29,004 nt of DNA from a virus. A model generated the notes under the pieces. The model saw only the letters and a program-made list of their open reading frames with translations. It was not told where the DNA came from and did no database searches. Each line of letters begins with the position of its first letter. Position 1 is the stretch's first letter. The stretch lies in IMG/VR virus record IMGVR_UViG_3300010885_003468, positions 1-29,004 of that record; one strand, written 5' to 3'. The position numbers were made by a program, and so were the translations under genes. Shown here piece by piece: positions 1 to 14,600 of the stretch.

Positions 1-1
1 C

Positions 2-298
2 AGAGCTGATGAGCTTGTATCTGGTGTTGACTACTGCGTTTTTGATGTCGCTGTTAACTCTGGTGTTGGGCGAGCCATTAAGTTTTTGCAGTCGTGTGTT
101 GGGGCTACTCCTGATGGCGACTTTGGTAGCATTACTCTTGCATTAGTTAAAAAGACAGACCCTGCTAAGCTAATAGAAGAGTATTGCGCAAAACGGCTAG
201 AGTTTTTAAAATCACTAAAGACTTTCCCTGTATTCGGAAATGGTTGGTCTAGGCGTGTTGCCGAGGTAAAACAAGAATCACTTAATATGTTAGGGTAA
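2..298 (+). CDS. Endolysin, GH108-type muramidase (C-terminal part, cut by left edge)
   Basis: The reading frame is open from base 2, so this is the 3' part of a longer gene (98 residues visible). The segment FDVAVNSGVGRAIKFLQ matches the conserved core of glycoside hydrolase 108 lysozymes. It is followed by a peptidoglycan-binding-3 type region (TPDGDFGS, then a helix ending in GWSRRVAEVK). The family cleaves the glycan backbone of peptidoglycan, and in a phage it serves lysis. The catalytic Glu near the N-terminus lies outside the window and cannot be checked. A TTG at 86 could be mistaken for a start, but the homology-bearing segment begins before it. The gene is followed after 5 nt by the structural gene run on the same strand. 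No holin is visible. Confidence 0.85.
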   Translation, partial: RADELVSGVDYCVFDVAVNSGVGRAIKFLQSCVGATPDGDFGSITLALVKKTDPAKLIEEYCAKRLEFLKSLKTFPVFGNGWSRRVAEVKQESLNMLG

Positions 299-303
299 AC
301 CCT

Positions 304-2538
304 GTGCCGTTACAGAAATTAGTCTTCAAACCTGGTATTAACAAAGAAGGTACAAACTACACAAATGAAGGTGGTTGGTTTGACTGCGACAAGGTTCGCT
401 TTCGTTCTGGCAATGCTGAAAAATTAGGCGGCTGGACACGTTTATCAAACAACACATTTCAAGGAATATGCAGAGCTCTTTGGAACTGGGGAACTCTAGC
501 TGGTGCTAATCTACTAGGTCTAGGCACTAACCTTAAATATTATATTGAACAAGGTGGAGCATATAACGATGTAACACCTATTAGGGCTACATTTACCCAT
601 AGTACGGCAGTTAGTACTGATAACATGTTCTCTACAACTATTGGGTCTAATCTGGTCACTGTAACGCTGCTTAATTATGGCGGAGTTACTAATGACTTTG
701 TTACCATTTCTGGTTCTACAGCTGTTGGTGGTATTCCTGCATCTGAAATAAATATTGAGCAGAAAATAACGTATAAATCAAGTTCTCAGTTTACCTTTAC
801 TACAACTACTTCAGCTACATCGACTGTTGCTGCTGGCGGTGGCACTGCTATTACGGCAGCGTTTCAGATTAATACAGGCTTAGAAGTTGAAATTTTTGGT
901 ACTGGATGGGGCGCTGGTACTTGGCCTACTTATGTTGATACTACTCTTACAAACCCTTTTACAGCAGCAAGCATTGGTGTATCTACTCTTACTGTTACCA
1001 AAACAGGTCATGGTTTAGCGACTGGGGATTATGTTTACTTTTCTAGCATAGCTTCTAATCCATGCGGCATTAACCGATTAGTTCTGCAAAAAGCATTTCC
1101 TATTACTAATACTGGGGCTAATACATTTACTATTTCCACAGTCATAGGATCTAAGACATATACAACAACATCTACAGCCGCTTCTGGCGGTACTGTTGTT
1201 ATTAGTACTCCTGTAGCACCTGTTCGTGGATGGGGTGCTGCAGCAGATGTAGGCATTCCTCAACAACTTAGAATATGGACTAATGATAATTTTGGTCAAG
1301 AACTGGTTATTGCTCCTCGTGGTGGTGCAATTTATCTTTGGCTTCCTACTGGACAAACATACCCAAGCGGAGCTAGTGGAGGGTTTACTACTAGAGCCAA
1401 GCTTTTATCAGACGAATCTACAGCAGCTGGATATTCAGGACAGTTTGTACCAACTAGCACTAATCAAGTAATTGGTTCAGCAATTCAGCGTTTTGTAATA
1501 GCATTTGGTGCAAATCCATATGATTCCACCAATGCCGCTACTGCATTTGACCCGTTATTAGTACGCTGGTCTGACCAAGAAAATCCTTATCAATGGGTTC
1601 CTCAAGTAACAAACCAATCTGGAGAATTCCGTCTTAATATTGGTTCATACATTGTTTGCGCAAGGTCAACCCGTCAAGAGATTTTAGTTTGGTCTGATGC
1701 AGCGCTATATTCTATGCAATACCTTGGATCACCTTATGTTTGGAATTTTCAATTGTTGCAGGACAACATATCAATTATGGGTCCTAATGCTTCTATTACA
1801 GTAAATAACGTAACATATTGGATGGGTACAGATAAGTTCTATCGCTATACTGGTCGTGTAGAAACATTAAATTCTACTTTGCGTCAGTACGTTTTTCAAA
1901 ATATTAACCAAACGCAAACCTTTCAAGTGTACGCAGGTAGCGTAGAGGGCTACAACGAGATTTGGTGGTTTTATTGCTCTGCAAATAGCAATATTGTTGA
2001 CCGATATGTAATCTATAACTACGCAGATGACGTATGGTATTACGGCAATATGAGCCGTACAGCTTGGTTAGATTCTGGTTTACGTACTTATCCTATGGGT
2101 GCAAACACCGCTAATTATCGTGTTTTGTATCACGAGAATGGTGTAGATGATGTATCAGGGTTAACCCCAGCACCAATTACATCTTATGTTCAGTCTTCTG
2201 ATTTTGATATTGGTGACGGGCATAACTTTGGATTTGTCTGGAGAATACTGCCTGACTTAACATTTAACGGTTCTAATGTAAATACACCGCAAGTTACCAT
2301 GACTGTACTTCCACGGGTTAATTCAGGAACAGCGTATGGAACTGGAGATAATCCAGTTGTAGCAAGTCCATTAAATTATGTGAATCAGCATACTTATACC
2401 GTTCAACAGTTTACTGGTCAGGTGTATACCCGTATTAGGGGTAGGCAAATGGCCTACAGAATCGAATCGGATACCCTTGGTGTTGCTTGGCAAATGGGTT
2501 ATCCACGGCTAGATATTAGACCTGATGGGCGCAGATAA
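304..2538 (+). CDS. Tail/stabilisation structural protein (744 aa)
   Basis: The gene starts with GTG preceded by a weak AGGG. The N-terminal segment reads MPLQKLVFKPGINKEGTNY and continues with EGGWFDCDKVRFR and EKLGGW. I associate this signature with large phage structural proteins annotated as P22 gp10-like stabilisation protein or T7 tail tubular protein B-like. The body is rich in Thr, Ser, Gly, Asn and aromatic residues, as expected for a beta-rich tail component, with few Cys and no membrane segment. It probably forms the tail tube or nozzle next to the portal. It overlaps the next gene in a TAATG junction. Exact family assignment needs a profile search; the structural role is more secure than the specific name. 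Confidence 0.65.
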   Translation: MPLQKLVFKPGINKEGTNYTNEGGWFDCDKVRFRSGNAEKLGGWTRLSNNTFQGICRALWNWGTLAGANLLGLGTNLKYYIEQGGAYNDVTPIRATFTHSTAVSTDNMFSTTIGSNLVTVTLLNYGGVTNDFVTISGSTAVGGIPASEINIEQKITYKSSSQFTFTTTTSATSTVAAGGGTAITAAFQINTGLEVEIFGTGWGAGTWPTYVDTTLTNPFTAASIGVSTLTVTKTGHGLATGDYVYFSSIASNPCGINRLVLQKAFPITNTGANTFTISTVIGSKTYTTTSTAASGGTVVISTPVAPVRGWGAAADVGIPQQLRIWTNDNFGQELVIAPRGGAIYLWLPTGQTYPSGASGGFTTRAKLLSDESTAAGYSGQFVPTSTNQVIGSAIQRFVIAFGANPYDSTNAATAFDPLLVRWSDQENPYQWVPQVTNQSGEFRLNIGSYIVCARSTRQEILVWSDAALYSMQYLGSPYVWNFQLLQDNISIMGPNASITVNNVTYWMGTDKFYRYTGRVETLNSTLRQYVFQNINQTQTFQVYAGSVEGYNEIWWFYCSANSNIVDRYVIYNYADDVWYYGNMSRTAWLDSGLRTYPMGANTANYRVLYHENGVDDVSGLTPAPITSYVQSSDFDIGDGHNFGFVWRILPDLTFNGSNVNTPQVTMTVLPRVNSGTAYGTGDNPVVASPLNYVNQHTYTVQQFTGQVYTRIRGRQMAYRIESDTLGVAWQMGYPRLDIRPDGRR

Positions 2539-2852
2539 TGGCTGTTAATCCACAAGTTAAAGCTGGAATACTGCGTTCTTCGAAAGCGCCAAATCTACCT
2601 AATGCTCCAAAGCAAGGATACGATTCTAGCTATTTTGACCAATACTCCAATGTATTACGTTTGTACTTTAACCAGATTGACGGCTTTACCCAAGCAGTAG
2701 TTATACCCGATTCTGGGACTACGGCAAATAGACCCGTCAGTACGGTGCAAGTACCTTTGCCAATAGGATATTTTTATTACGATACTACTCTTGACAGGCC
2801 CATATGGTGGAATGGTACTGTATGGAAAAAAGCTGACGGAACAACTGTTTAA
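2538..2852 (+). CDS. Small virion-associated protein of unknown function (104 aa)
   Basis: Its ATG overlaps the preceding TAA (TAATG), and its own TAA overlaps the next ATG in the same way, so it is translationally coupled on both sides. The C-terminal segment GYFYYDTTLDRPIWWNGT resembles a short motif (YFDTTLGKPIWWNG type) that recurs at the ends of phage tail and fibre-associated proteins. I recognise the motif but know no assigned function. The position between the tail protein and a cupin-like gene suggests a minor virion part or adaptor. There is no signal peptide, membrane segment or catalytic motif. Confidence 0.6.
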   Translation: MAVNPQVKAGILRSSKAPNLPNAPKQGYDSSYFDQYSNVLRLYFNQIDGFTQAVVIPDSGTTANRPVSTVQVPLPIGYFYYDTTLDRPIWWNGTVWKKADGTTV

Positions 2853-3364
2853 TGACAAACTTAGTCAAACTAGATAATTCGCTAGATACAGTTAAGCGAC
2901 GTGAAAACATTATGTGTGTTCAACACAAAATAGAAAAACTGGTCTCTTCTGGCAAATTAGAATCAGGTATTGAAGGGCGTAAATTAACCCATCACTTTAC
3001 AGATATAGATGATGAGCACGGTTGTGGTTTGTATGGCAGAGAAATGTTTATGCCCAAAGGTACTCTTGTCGTAGGAAAAATTCATAAAAGACAAGGACTA
3101 AACTTTCTTTTACAGGGTAAAATCTACGTAGCTACAGAATTTGGTAAAACGTGGTATACCGCGCCGTGTATTATTAAAGGCGAAGCTAACGTAAAACGTG
3201 TTGTATTTGCATCGGAAGACAGTATATTTGTAAACGTACACTTGACTAAATACGTAGGCGAAGAGAATTTGAACAAAATTGAAGAAGACATTGTAGCTAC
3301 AAACTATTCAGATGTAGGTTTAATGGACTCAGTAGACAGATTGCTGGCAAGCAAGGGAGAATAA
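2852..3364 (+). CDS. Cupin-like beta-barrel protein (170 aa)
   Basis: After a helical, charged N-terminal 40 residues, the region from about residue 50 to 135 has the pattern of a single cupin/jelly-roll domain. It begins YGREMFMPKGTLVVGKIH, then GLNFLLQGKIYVATE, then WYTAPCIIKGEANVKRVVFA, then FVNVHLT. Histidines occur near the expected metal-site strands, but a complete cupin metal triad is not obvious, so a structural role is as likely as an enzymatic one. It sits inside the virion gene run and starts with a TAATG overlap. I infer a minor structural or assembly protein. Confidence 0.55.
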   Translation: MTNLVKLDNSLDTVKRRENIMCVQHKIEKLVSSGKLESGIEGRKLTHHFTDIDDEHGCGLYGREMFMPKGTLVVGKIHKRQGLNFLLQGKIYVATEFGKTWYTAPCIIKGEANVKRVVFASEDSIFVNVHLTKYVGEENLNKIEEDIVATNYSDVGLMDSVDRLLASKGE

Positions 3365-3365
3365 T

Positions 3366-5228
3366 ATGGCATTTGAAGTTAGCGGTGCAATCCTCGCAGA
3401 AGGGTTAATAGACACAGTAGCGGCAGATGCGGCGTTGGAGTTAATGCCTTTGGCAATGGAATCCCTTGCTCCAGAAGTTTTAGGTTCTCTTGCACCCGAA
3501 GCGTTTGCTGGATTTGGCGGTGAAACTTTGTCTAGTTTGTTTGGTTCTGAAATGGTTCCAGCTGCAATTCAACAAGCCGCTACTCCGATGGCAGAAAGCG
3601 CATTAGCTGGTGGCGCTGGCGCTGGTGAAGGTATAACTGCCGCTACTAAAGGCGCTTTGGAAACAGGCGCTGCTACTCTTCCTGAAGCCGCTTCTCCGTT
3701 TGCGCAGACTGCTCCAATGCTAGATTATGTAGAACCAAGTATAGCTACTATTCCAACTCCTGAAACCGTAAACCCTTACGAAAGCCAATTTAATGAGGCT
3801 TTCCAAAACCCAGACCCATCATTAAACGGACCTTCTCCGTATGAACCTACTGCATCTACTGGTCAATCACCACTAGTAGAAAAAGCTTCCAGCTACACAC
3901 CAGATCAGCTAAATGAAATAGCAAGAGGTCAGGGTGTTTTTCCAGAAGGTTCTAATGCTTTGCCTGGATCAGAAGTAACAGGGAATGCTAGCTTACCAGC
4001 TGGACCTCCAGCGCCTGATTCTGGATTTATGGAAGGGTTTAGTAACTTTGTAGATAAACATCCGTTTATGACAGGCGCAGGTATTTATGGGATTGCTAGT
4101 GCTACTGGGGTTTTAAACCATAATCAACAGACTTTAAATAATCAAAATCAAAACACTTATAGTAGCCCATATAAGTTTGATTCTAAAAACTTTAAAGGCT
4201 CACACCCTGACCCACAACCGTACCAAGTAAATTATTCTGGTTACGCTAAATCTAATTATGCTGATGGCGGTATTACTCAAGCTTCTCCACAAACTAATTT
4301 TGCTAAAGGTGGTTCTTTATTACAACAACTTATAGATTCTGCGGCTCAATCAGGGCAACCAATAACTCAAGACGACTATTTACAGGCTCAAGGGTTACAT
4401 ACTAGTTTTAACCCTGATTATTATTTTGATAAAGCAAACGCTAAATTTGTACCAACAAGTTCTGTTAGCATACCAACGCCTGAAGCTTCTGCCCCTGCTC
4501 CAACTTCAGATGGTGGCGGCGCTGGTGGCGGCTATGCTGGCGGTTCTATGCCTGATGAACTTAAATATGCTTCTGGTGGAATTGCTCATTATTATCGCGG
4601 TAACTTAGCTACTAGCACGGGTGGGCGAAACGATGTTTATGGCGCAACCCAACGCTTTTTAGATATGTATGACCCAGCTTCTAAATATGAAGCCCCGTCA
4701 GGAACACCAGATGTAGGTATTTTTCATGATACTAATCCGTCTACACGCGACAAAAGCGCCTATCAAGCATCAGGCATTAGAAACAAAGCTATTGCAAATA
4801 AAGCTATGGTAAAAACAGGCGCAAACTATATGCCGCCTAGCCGTCAAATGGGGCAACTTAATCTTAATACTCCTAGCGCTAAAGCAGATAATGATTCTGA
4901 TTCAGACCAAGTGTTGACTGGCGCAAGCGGCGGTATTATGGGAGCTAGTCTAGGTGGTTATGCTGCGGGTGGAAACCCCCGTTTATTGCGTGGGCCTGGT
5001 GATGGCATGAGTGATAATATCCCCGCAACTATTGGTGGGCGTCAGCCAGCGCGCTTAGCGGATGGTGAGTTTGTTGTTCCTGCTGATGTTGTCTCGCATC
5101 TTGGTAATGGCTCTACTGAAGCTGGTGCAAAACGACTACACGAGATGATGAACAAAGTAAGAGTAGACAGAACTGGGAAAAAGAAACAAGCCCCAGCAGT
5201 AAAGGCAGATAAATACATTCCTAAGTAA
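3366..5228 (+). CDS. Structural protein, likely internal virion or tail component (620 aa)
   Basis: The ATG follows the previous stop by 1 nt, with an AGGGAGAA-like ribosome site inside the end of that gene. The N-terminal 130 residues are Ala/Leu/Glu-rich and helical. The middle is low-complexity, rich in Ser, Pro, Gly, Asn and Gln. The C-terminus, about residues 535-605, holds a compact conserved-looking module: GPGDGMSDNIPA, then RLADGEFVVPADVVSHLG, then AGAKRLHEMMNKVR. I have seen this module in structural proteins of uncultured phages, with unknown biochemical role. Short A-x-G-G tags occur at about residues 299 (YADGGI), 313 (FAKGGS), 402 (YASGGI) and 520 (ASGGIM). By gene order it may correspond to an internal core protein such as T7 gp14, but no sequence match is visible. 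Confidence 0.55.
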   Translation: MAFEVSGAILAEGLIDTVAADAALELMPLAMESLAPEVLGSLAPEAFAGFGGETLSSLFGSEMVPAAIQQAATPMAESALAGGAGAGEGITAATKGALETGAATLPEAASPFAQTAPMLDYVEPSIATIPTPETVNPYESQFNEAFQNPDPSLNGPSPYEPTASTGQSPLVEKASSYTPDQLNEIARGQGVFPEGSNALPGSEVTGNASLPAGPPAPDSGFMEGFSNFVDKHPFMTGAGIYGIASATGVLNHNQQTLNNQNQNTYSSPYKFDSKNFKGSHPDPQPYQVNYSGYAKSNYADGGITQASPQTNFAKGGSLLQQLIDSAAQSGQPITQDDYLQAQGLHTSFNPDYYFDKANAKFVPTSSVSIPTPEASAPAPTSDGGGAGGGYAGGSMPDELKYASGGIAHYYRGNLATSTGGRNDVYGATQRFLDMYDPASKYEAPSGTPDVGIFHDTNPSTRDKSAYQASGIRNKAIANKAMVKTGANYMPPSRQMGQLNLNTPSAKADNDSDSDQVLTGASGGIMGASLGGYAAGGNPRLLRGPGDGMSDNIPATIGGRQPARLADGEFVVPADVVSHLGNGSTEAGAKRLHEMMNKVRVDRTGKKKQAPAVKADKYIPK

Positions 5229-5229
5229 T

Positions 5230-5657
5230 ATGTTACAGAGCGCTCAATCTTTAGAAGCAAAAAATTTAGCAGCGAGCATATTACTTAAGGAAATAGGGGT
5301 ACAGCCTTGTGGTGATTTACAAGCGTTGTTTTGGGTAGATGAAAAGAATAAAATTGAATGGGTTATTGGTTATACAGCTTTTATAGGAAAGACCTGTCAG
5401 ATGCACATGGTTAATTTAAAAGGCGGGTATACCCCTAAAAGTTTGTTATTTGGTGCGTTTGATTATCCATTCAATAATTGCGGTTTAGAAAAAACTTTTG
5501 GAATTGTAAATAGCCTAAATATTAAAGCTATGGAATATGACCGAAAATTAGGCTTTAAAGAGGCTGTTAGATTTGCAGGAATGCATGAAGACGGCGGTGA
5601 CCTTGTAGTTTTTGAAATGAACAAATCTGATTGTAGGTGGATCAGGGAGCGAAATAA

Positions 5658-5661
<4 letters not shown>
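5230..5661 (+). CDS. GNAT-fold acyltransferase-like protein, T7 gp13-like position (143 aa)
   Basis: The C-terminal half has the GNAT motif B pattern GIVNSLNIKAMEYDRKLGF (N97, A100, LGF at 107-109), followed by beta strands ending DLVVFEMN. The N-terminal half is compatible with the first GNAT strands (ALFWVDEKNKIEWVIGYTA). T7-type phages carry a GNAT-related protein (gp13 / internal virion protein A) at this relative position, where the role is in virion assembly rather than proven acetylation. The classic acetyl-CoA loop R/Q-x-x-G-x-G/A is not evident, which favours a non-catalytic role. It starts 1 nt after the previous stop without a clear ribosome site and overlaps the next gene by 4 nt (ATGA). 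Confidence 0.65.
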
Positions 5662-8609
<2,948 letters not shown>

Positions 8610-8620
8610 TAAGGTATAGC

Positions 8621-11600
8621 ATGCCTATATACGAGTACGAAGGTCTTCAGTATGACATAGCTACTGACGACCAAGCTGCGGCTAAAAATAAAATTCTTGC
8701 CCATTTAGGTAAGGCTCCAACGCCTACGGCTCCAGCTGGGTTCTCCGCCAAAGAGACTGGGCTTGCTTTTGGTCAGGGTATTGTTGGTGCTGGTAAATCT
8801 TTAACTGATGTTTTTGGCGCTAACAACGTGGCGTCTCAGGCATTGGGCAAAGTACAAGATGTATTGGGTGAACAGTATTCGCCAGAGCGTAAAGCAGAGA
8901 TGGCTCGCCGCGAAGAAATTCAAAAGAAAGCCGCTGAGTCTGGTAGCCTTACGGAAGAAATTAGCGCCTATCTAGGTAGCGTGGCAGATGCCCCAGTTCA
9001 GTCATTAGCACAGGGTTTAGGTTCTATCGTGCCATACATTGGTACGGGCGTTATTGGCGGCATAGCTAAACTAGGTGGCGCTACAGTTAAAGCTATCAAC
9101 ACGGTAATTGGTGCGGCGCAAGGTGCAGGTGCAGTAAAAGGTTCTATCTACGATGGCGTCCGTAATGAGTTAATTAATACAGGCATGGACCCTAAAGAAG
9201 CGGAAGCTAAAGCTTCTAAAGCCCAAGAGTATCTTGGAGGGAACTTCTTAGACATAGCTGGTGGCGCTGCATTAGGTGGTGTTGGCGCTCGCGTTGGTGT
9301 AGAAAACATGCTAACTCCTGGCGCAGCCGCTAAGCTAGACTCAAGATTACTAACCCGCATGGGCAAAGCCGCATTAGCTGAAGCCCCATTAGAAGGTGTA
9401 CAGGCTGGTCAAGAACAAGTAGCAGTTAACAGAGCCTTACAACAAGCAGGGTTTGATGTTGATACATTTAAAGGCGCAGCAGGCGCTGCCGCTAGAGACG
9501 CCGCTATCGGTGCTCTGACTGGAGCCGCAGTTGGTGTTCGTGGGCCTGGGGCTACTCCTGTAAAACCTCCTACAACTAAAGAAGAAACTAAAGAACAAGC
9601 TGATAAAAAGCGTGAGTTTAACAACGTTGAAACATTTACTGAAGAAGTAAAGAACCCTGACCCAACGATTGCCGCTGGGTTAATGCCTAGGTTTGATGAA
9701 AAAGGTAATCCGATTGCCGCTAACGCAGCGCCTAAACCGCCAGTAAGCCAAGAGTTGGCTGATGAAACAATAGACTTTGAAGCTAATCCAGAGATAGCTA
9801 CGCTACAAGCAGAGTACGATAAACGTGCCCAAGAGATAGCGACTGGTACTAATAAAGGTAAGATAGCCGCGCAAACTAAAAAGAATGCGGCGCTTAAAAC
9901 TAAAATTGATGAGCTTAAAACTCAAGTAGTTCAATCAAAGCCAGCAGCTGAAGAAACAACACAACAAGAAACGCCTAAAGAATCTATTTATGAAGTGCCT
10001 AAAAAAGAAGCAGATGCTTACGTAGCCGCTATAGAATCTCAAACAGTTAAACCAAACGCATCTATTCTTAAAAAACACATTAAAGCTCTTGGCATTGAAG
10101 TACCACCAGGTGTAGGGTTTAATGAAAGAGCAATTCAAGCTATTAAAGGAGCGCAAAATGCTATTCAACCGACTGACGCTGGAACAAGTGGAAATGGCGC
10201 TGAAGTACTTGGAAGACCCAATGCAAATGCAGCCCCCGCAGGAACTACAACAGCTGGACTTGGACGACCTGGAGTGGACAGCAATCAAAGTATTGAGTCA
10301 ACACCTCAAAATAGAGAGGGAGTTCAACAGTCTGCATTAGACTTAACTAAATACACAAATGTACCTTTTACCGATCTAGATACTAAAGAAGCAACTACAG
10401 TAGATTTTAGTAAAGCTTATGTTGAAAACGGGATTATTTATGTACCTAGCAGTGGCAAATTTGACTATCCTTTAGATAATTTTAGTTTTAATAATCCAAA
10501 AGCCAAAGCATTGGAAAAAATGTTATTAGATAAGTTTGCAAAAGGTATTGAGTCTCAGACTTCTTTAGCCCAATCAAAAGTTGGTCCTCCAGTTAGAAAC
10601 GAAACGTTTAATACAATCAATCCCGCTGAATCTCAAGCTGGGTTAGAAAGAAATGAAGCGCAAGCCATTGCAGACGAAGCACAACGTCAAGCTGATTTAC
10701 AAGAAATTGCTGGTAAAAATATTCCACAAGTTAAAACCGATGAAACTATCCGTGAAGAATATGAACTATCGCGCCAAGCAATTAGCGAAGAAGGTATTGT
10801 AGTTCCAGAATGGAGTAAGTTAACTGCAGATGAGCGAGACAAGTATTTAGGGACAATTACTACTAACCCATCCGCCCAAGATTTTGATAATGCAGCCAAA
10901 ACTTTAGCCACATATCGTGAACAGAAAAAAGGAACTGGCATCAAACCAGGCGAGCAACGCGTAATTAATAGTTATGAAGACGGTCGACCAATTTACCAGC
11001 GTTCTATGGTTATTGATTTGCCAGCATGGAGTGAACTATCTCCAGAAGCTAAATCTGCATACTCTAATAATGTTATAAATAATACTGTAACTGAACAAAA
11101 CATTGGGTTTGAAGCCGTTGCCGCTCAACTTGAAAAAGAAGGTAAAGGTATCCGTGGCGTATCTCGTGAAGGGGTTAAAAACCTAAAACTTAAAGGCGCT
11201 GAAGAAGTATCTTTAACAAAAGCGCAAGAAGAATTAGCTAAGTCACTTGCAGACAGGGCGCAAGCGGTAGGTAAGGGTAAACCATTATCTAACGGTTTAA
11301 TTATGTTATTAATAACGGGCAACGTTAATGGTGTTTTAAAACAACTTGGCGATGGAAAAGCTCAAGGTTTAAATATTGGCCCCCAAGAAGGAGAAAGAGG
11401 TGTTGTTAAAGAGGCAGCTAAACGTCAATCTATCCTTACAAAATTAGTATCACAGTTTTTATCCCAATCTTTAAATACTATTAAATACGAATCAAACGTA
11501 GTTGTAGCAGACTCTAACAATTCTGTAATCCAGCGTTTAGAGCGTGAAGGTAAATTAGCAGAATACGACCCAAAAACTGATACATTTTATTTTACAGAAA

Positions 11601-14600
11601 AAGGTTTGGACGAAGCAACGTTTTTACATGAAGTAGTACACGCTGGAACTGTTAAATTAATCAATCAATATTTAACTAATCCTTCATCTTTAGACAAAAA
11701 TCAGCGCGAAGCTTTAGATCACTTACAAACTATATTTGATTTTTCTAAAAAACGGTTAGGTGGTAAATATAAAAACGCATATGAAAATTTATATGAGTTT
11801 GTTGGTTATGCGTTAACAGATTCTAAATTTCAAGACGCTTTAGCAAGCATGCAAGTTCGGCCTCTTGCTAAGTACACTATTAAAGCCCAAGATTTATGGA
11901 AACAGTTTACTCAAGTGTTAGCTGATTTATACGGGCTTGTTACTGCTAAAGCTAAAGGAATGGAATTACGCCCAGAAGTATTTGACGCTTTTGCTAAAAG
12001 TTTAGCGCCGATGAATAAAGAAGGGCTTTATGAAGCGACAACTGAAGAAGAGGGCGTTACAACTCTTGAAGGTGAAATTGCTACTGAAACTGATTACGCA
12101 CAACGGGGCGCAGAAACTGAATTAAAAGAAAAGAAACAAAGATATAAACCAGGAAAAGCTTTTTTAAGTGTGCAGCCAGGGTATGAAGGTAATTTATTAC
12201 TAGAAGTAACTGAAGCATTTAGAGAAATTCTTGCGTCGCCAGAAGTAGGAATTGATGTTGCTCCACTAGCGGCTAAAAAAGCTGGTGCTAAAACACCAAA
12301 GAAAGCTGAAAAGACGCCAGCCCGTATAGCTACATTTAACGACCCAGGCAAGGAATATATGCCTAGCGAAGTACTTGCACCTAAAAACGTACGCTGGTTT
12401 AAAGAACGCTTCTTGACAAAACCTGGTTGGAGAAAGATTGCCCAAGAGTTTCAGAATGACCGTTACTATATTAAAGTCTGGGAAGATACGCTTGAGTTAG
12501 CAGGTCGGGTTTCGCATGGTGTGAATGAAAAGTTTAATAACATATACACTCAACTAACCCTTGCTACCAGCGCTGCGTCTAATTTTTATAAAGCCTACGT
12601 TGCTCAGCCAGTTGAAGCTTTAGACACCGCTATTATGGAATACTCTAAAGCGGCTAAGATTTCTACCGATGAAACACTAGCAAAACTACACGTCTTGTAT
12701 GAAGCCCTGCATGAGCCAGAGCGTCGCTTAGTAAAGTATTTGATGAACGTTCCGCTTAAAGACGCAGCTGCCGACCGACGCAAAGAAATCTTAGATTTGG
12801 TTCGTAAGAATAATAAGATTACCCCAGCTCAAGCTCAAGCATTACGCAAAGAACTAGAAGCTATTGTTGGTAACAAAAAGAACTTAGATACAGCTAGTAA
12901 GAAGTCTACAGACATGGCTAACGACGAGTACAACGTCTTGGGTATTGACCAAGCTGCGGCAAGAACTAGCGAAGAGCAGTACAGAAATGATCCTAATAAA
13001 GCGTTGTTAGATAATATCTTAGACCAAGTTAAAACAATAAACGACGTTACAGCAGAGCTTAATAAGATTGCTAACTACTGGTCACAACCTGTAACTAACA
13101 TCGTTAACTTTTACGGCTGGAAATACTACACCCCATTTAAAGGTAAGAAATATTCTCGCCATGGTGACGCTGATGAGCTATTAGACTTTGATAGCGCAAA
13201 GAATGGTAAAGAACTCCAAGAATTGGCTTACACATTTGATGGTCGTGAAAGCATAGCTGAAAACCCAGTACTTCAAGTGTTGGCAGATGCTAGCAAAGCC
13301 GCAGCCCGCGCTGGTCGACGTAACTTAACTAAGTCAATCCTTAATGCTATTACACCTAATGCTGATGGTAAAAAATTATTAGAAGGTTCTGTAGTACAGA
13401 CTATTAAGTTTGAAGACCGCTATAACGTAGATAATATTCTTAAAGATGTTAAACGTGAAAATACAGTATTTCACTATAAAGAAGACGGCAGCATTGATGT
13501 AATTGAGATTAACGACAAGAAACTACGTGAGTCTATCCGCCGTACTTATAAAGATAGCAACCCAATGGTAGACGTTGCCAATACTATTACTAGTAAGTTA
13601 GGTCAGTTACATACTCGCTACAACTACAACTTTGCCCCAATGAACTTTGTTCGTGACGCATTGACCAACGCTTGGACTATCGGTGCAGATATGGGTCCAG
13701 CTGCTTCAGCTAACTTCATTAAAGAGATTACTGGCTCAGTAGCAAAAGGTGGTTTGGCAAAGGCAATGAGAGTAGCTTATTTATTACAAAAGAATAATAT
13801 TGCTGGAATACAAGAGCTTGCTAAGACTGACCCTGGCTATAAAGATATGGTTGACTACATCCGTCATGGTGGTATGGTTTCTTATTTGCAAAGCTTAACT
13901 ACTAAATCTAACTTTGAACAGATTCAAAAACGCTTAGGCAAGAACAAGATTGCTAAGACTAAAGATCAGTTAGATAACGTTGTAGATACTTGGACAGATA
14001 TGTTTGAGATAACTAGCCGCGCAGCCGCGTTTGGTATTGCTAAGCGTTCCGCAATGCAAGCTAACCTAGCCAAAGGCATGTCACCAAAAGATGCTGAAGA
14101 TGCCGCCAACATTAAGGCAGCGGGTTATGCTAAGAACCTAGCTAACTTTGAGCAAGTCGGTGAGTACGGTAAGGCTATGGGCGCGTTCTATATGTTCTTC
14201 CGTCCATCAGCAACAGGTGCTGTTCGTGCTATTGAGGCAGTTGCTCCAGCATTTAATAGCGTAAGTTCGGCTGTTACTAATCTTCCTCCGCATATCCAGA
14301 ACCCAAAGAACGAAGCTGACGCACAAGCACTTAAAACATTTAAAGATAGCTACGCTCAGAAACAACAGAACGCCCGTATCATGGTAGCCGCTTTAATGGG
14401 CTTGGGCGCTCTTGCCTACACTATGTCCGCTATGATGGCTGACGACGATGATTTGGGTCGTAATAAGTTAATGACAGACAACATGGATCAATGGACTCGT
14501 TTCTGGCGCTTACATATTCCTGGCTTTGAAACTCCTATTCAGATTCCTTGGGGCTTTGGACTTGGTTCATTTGCCGCCGCTGGAGCGCAATTAGCTAGTG

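Noticed and set aside
9935-10288. 117-codon - strand Cys/Phe-rich frame within the 2259-aa gene
   Set aside because: The composition is typical of antisense of an Ala/Glu/Gln-rich frame, and no ribosome site or neighbour supports it.
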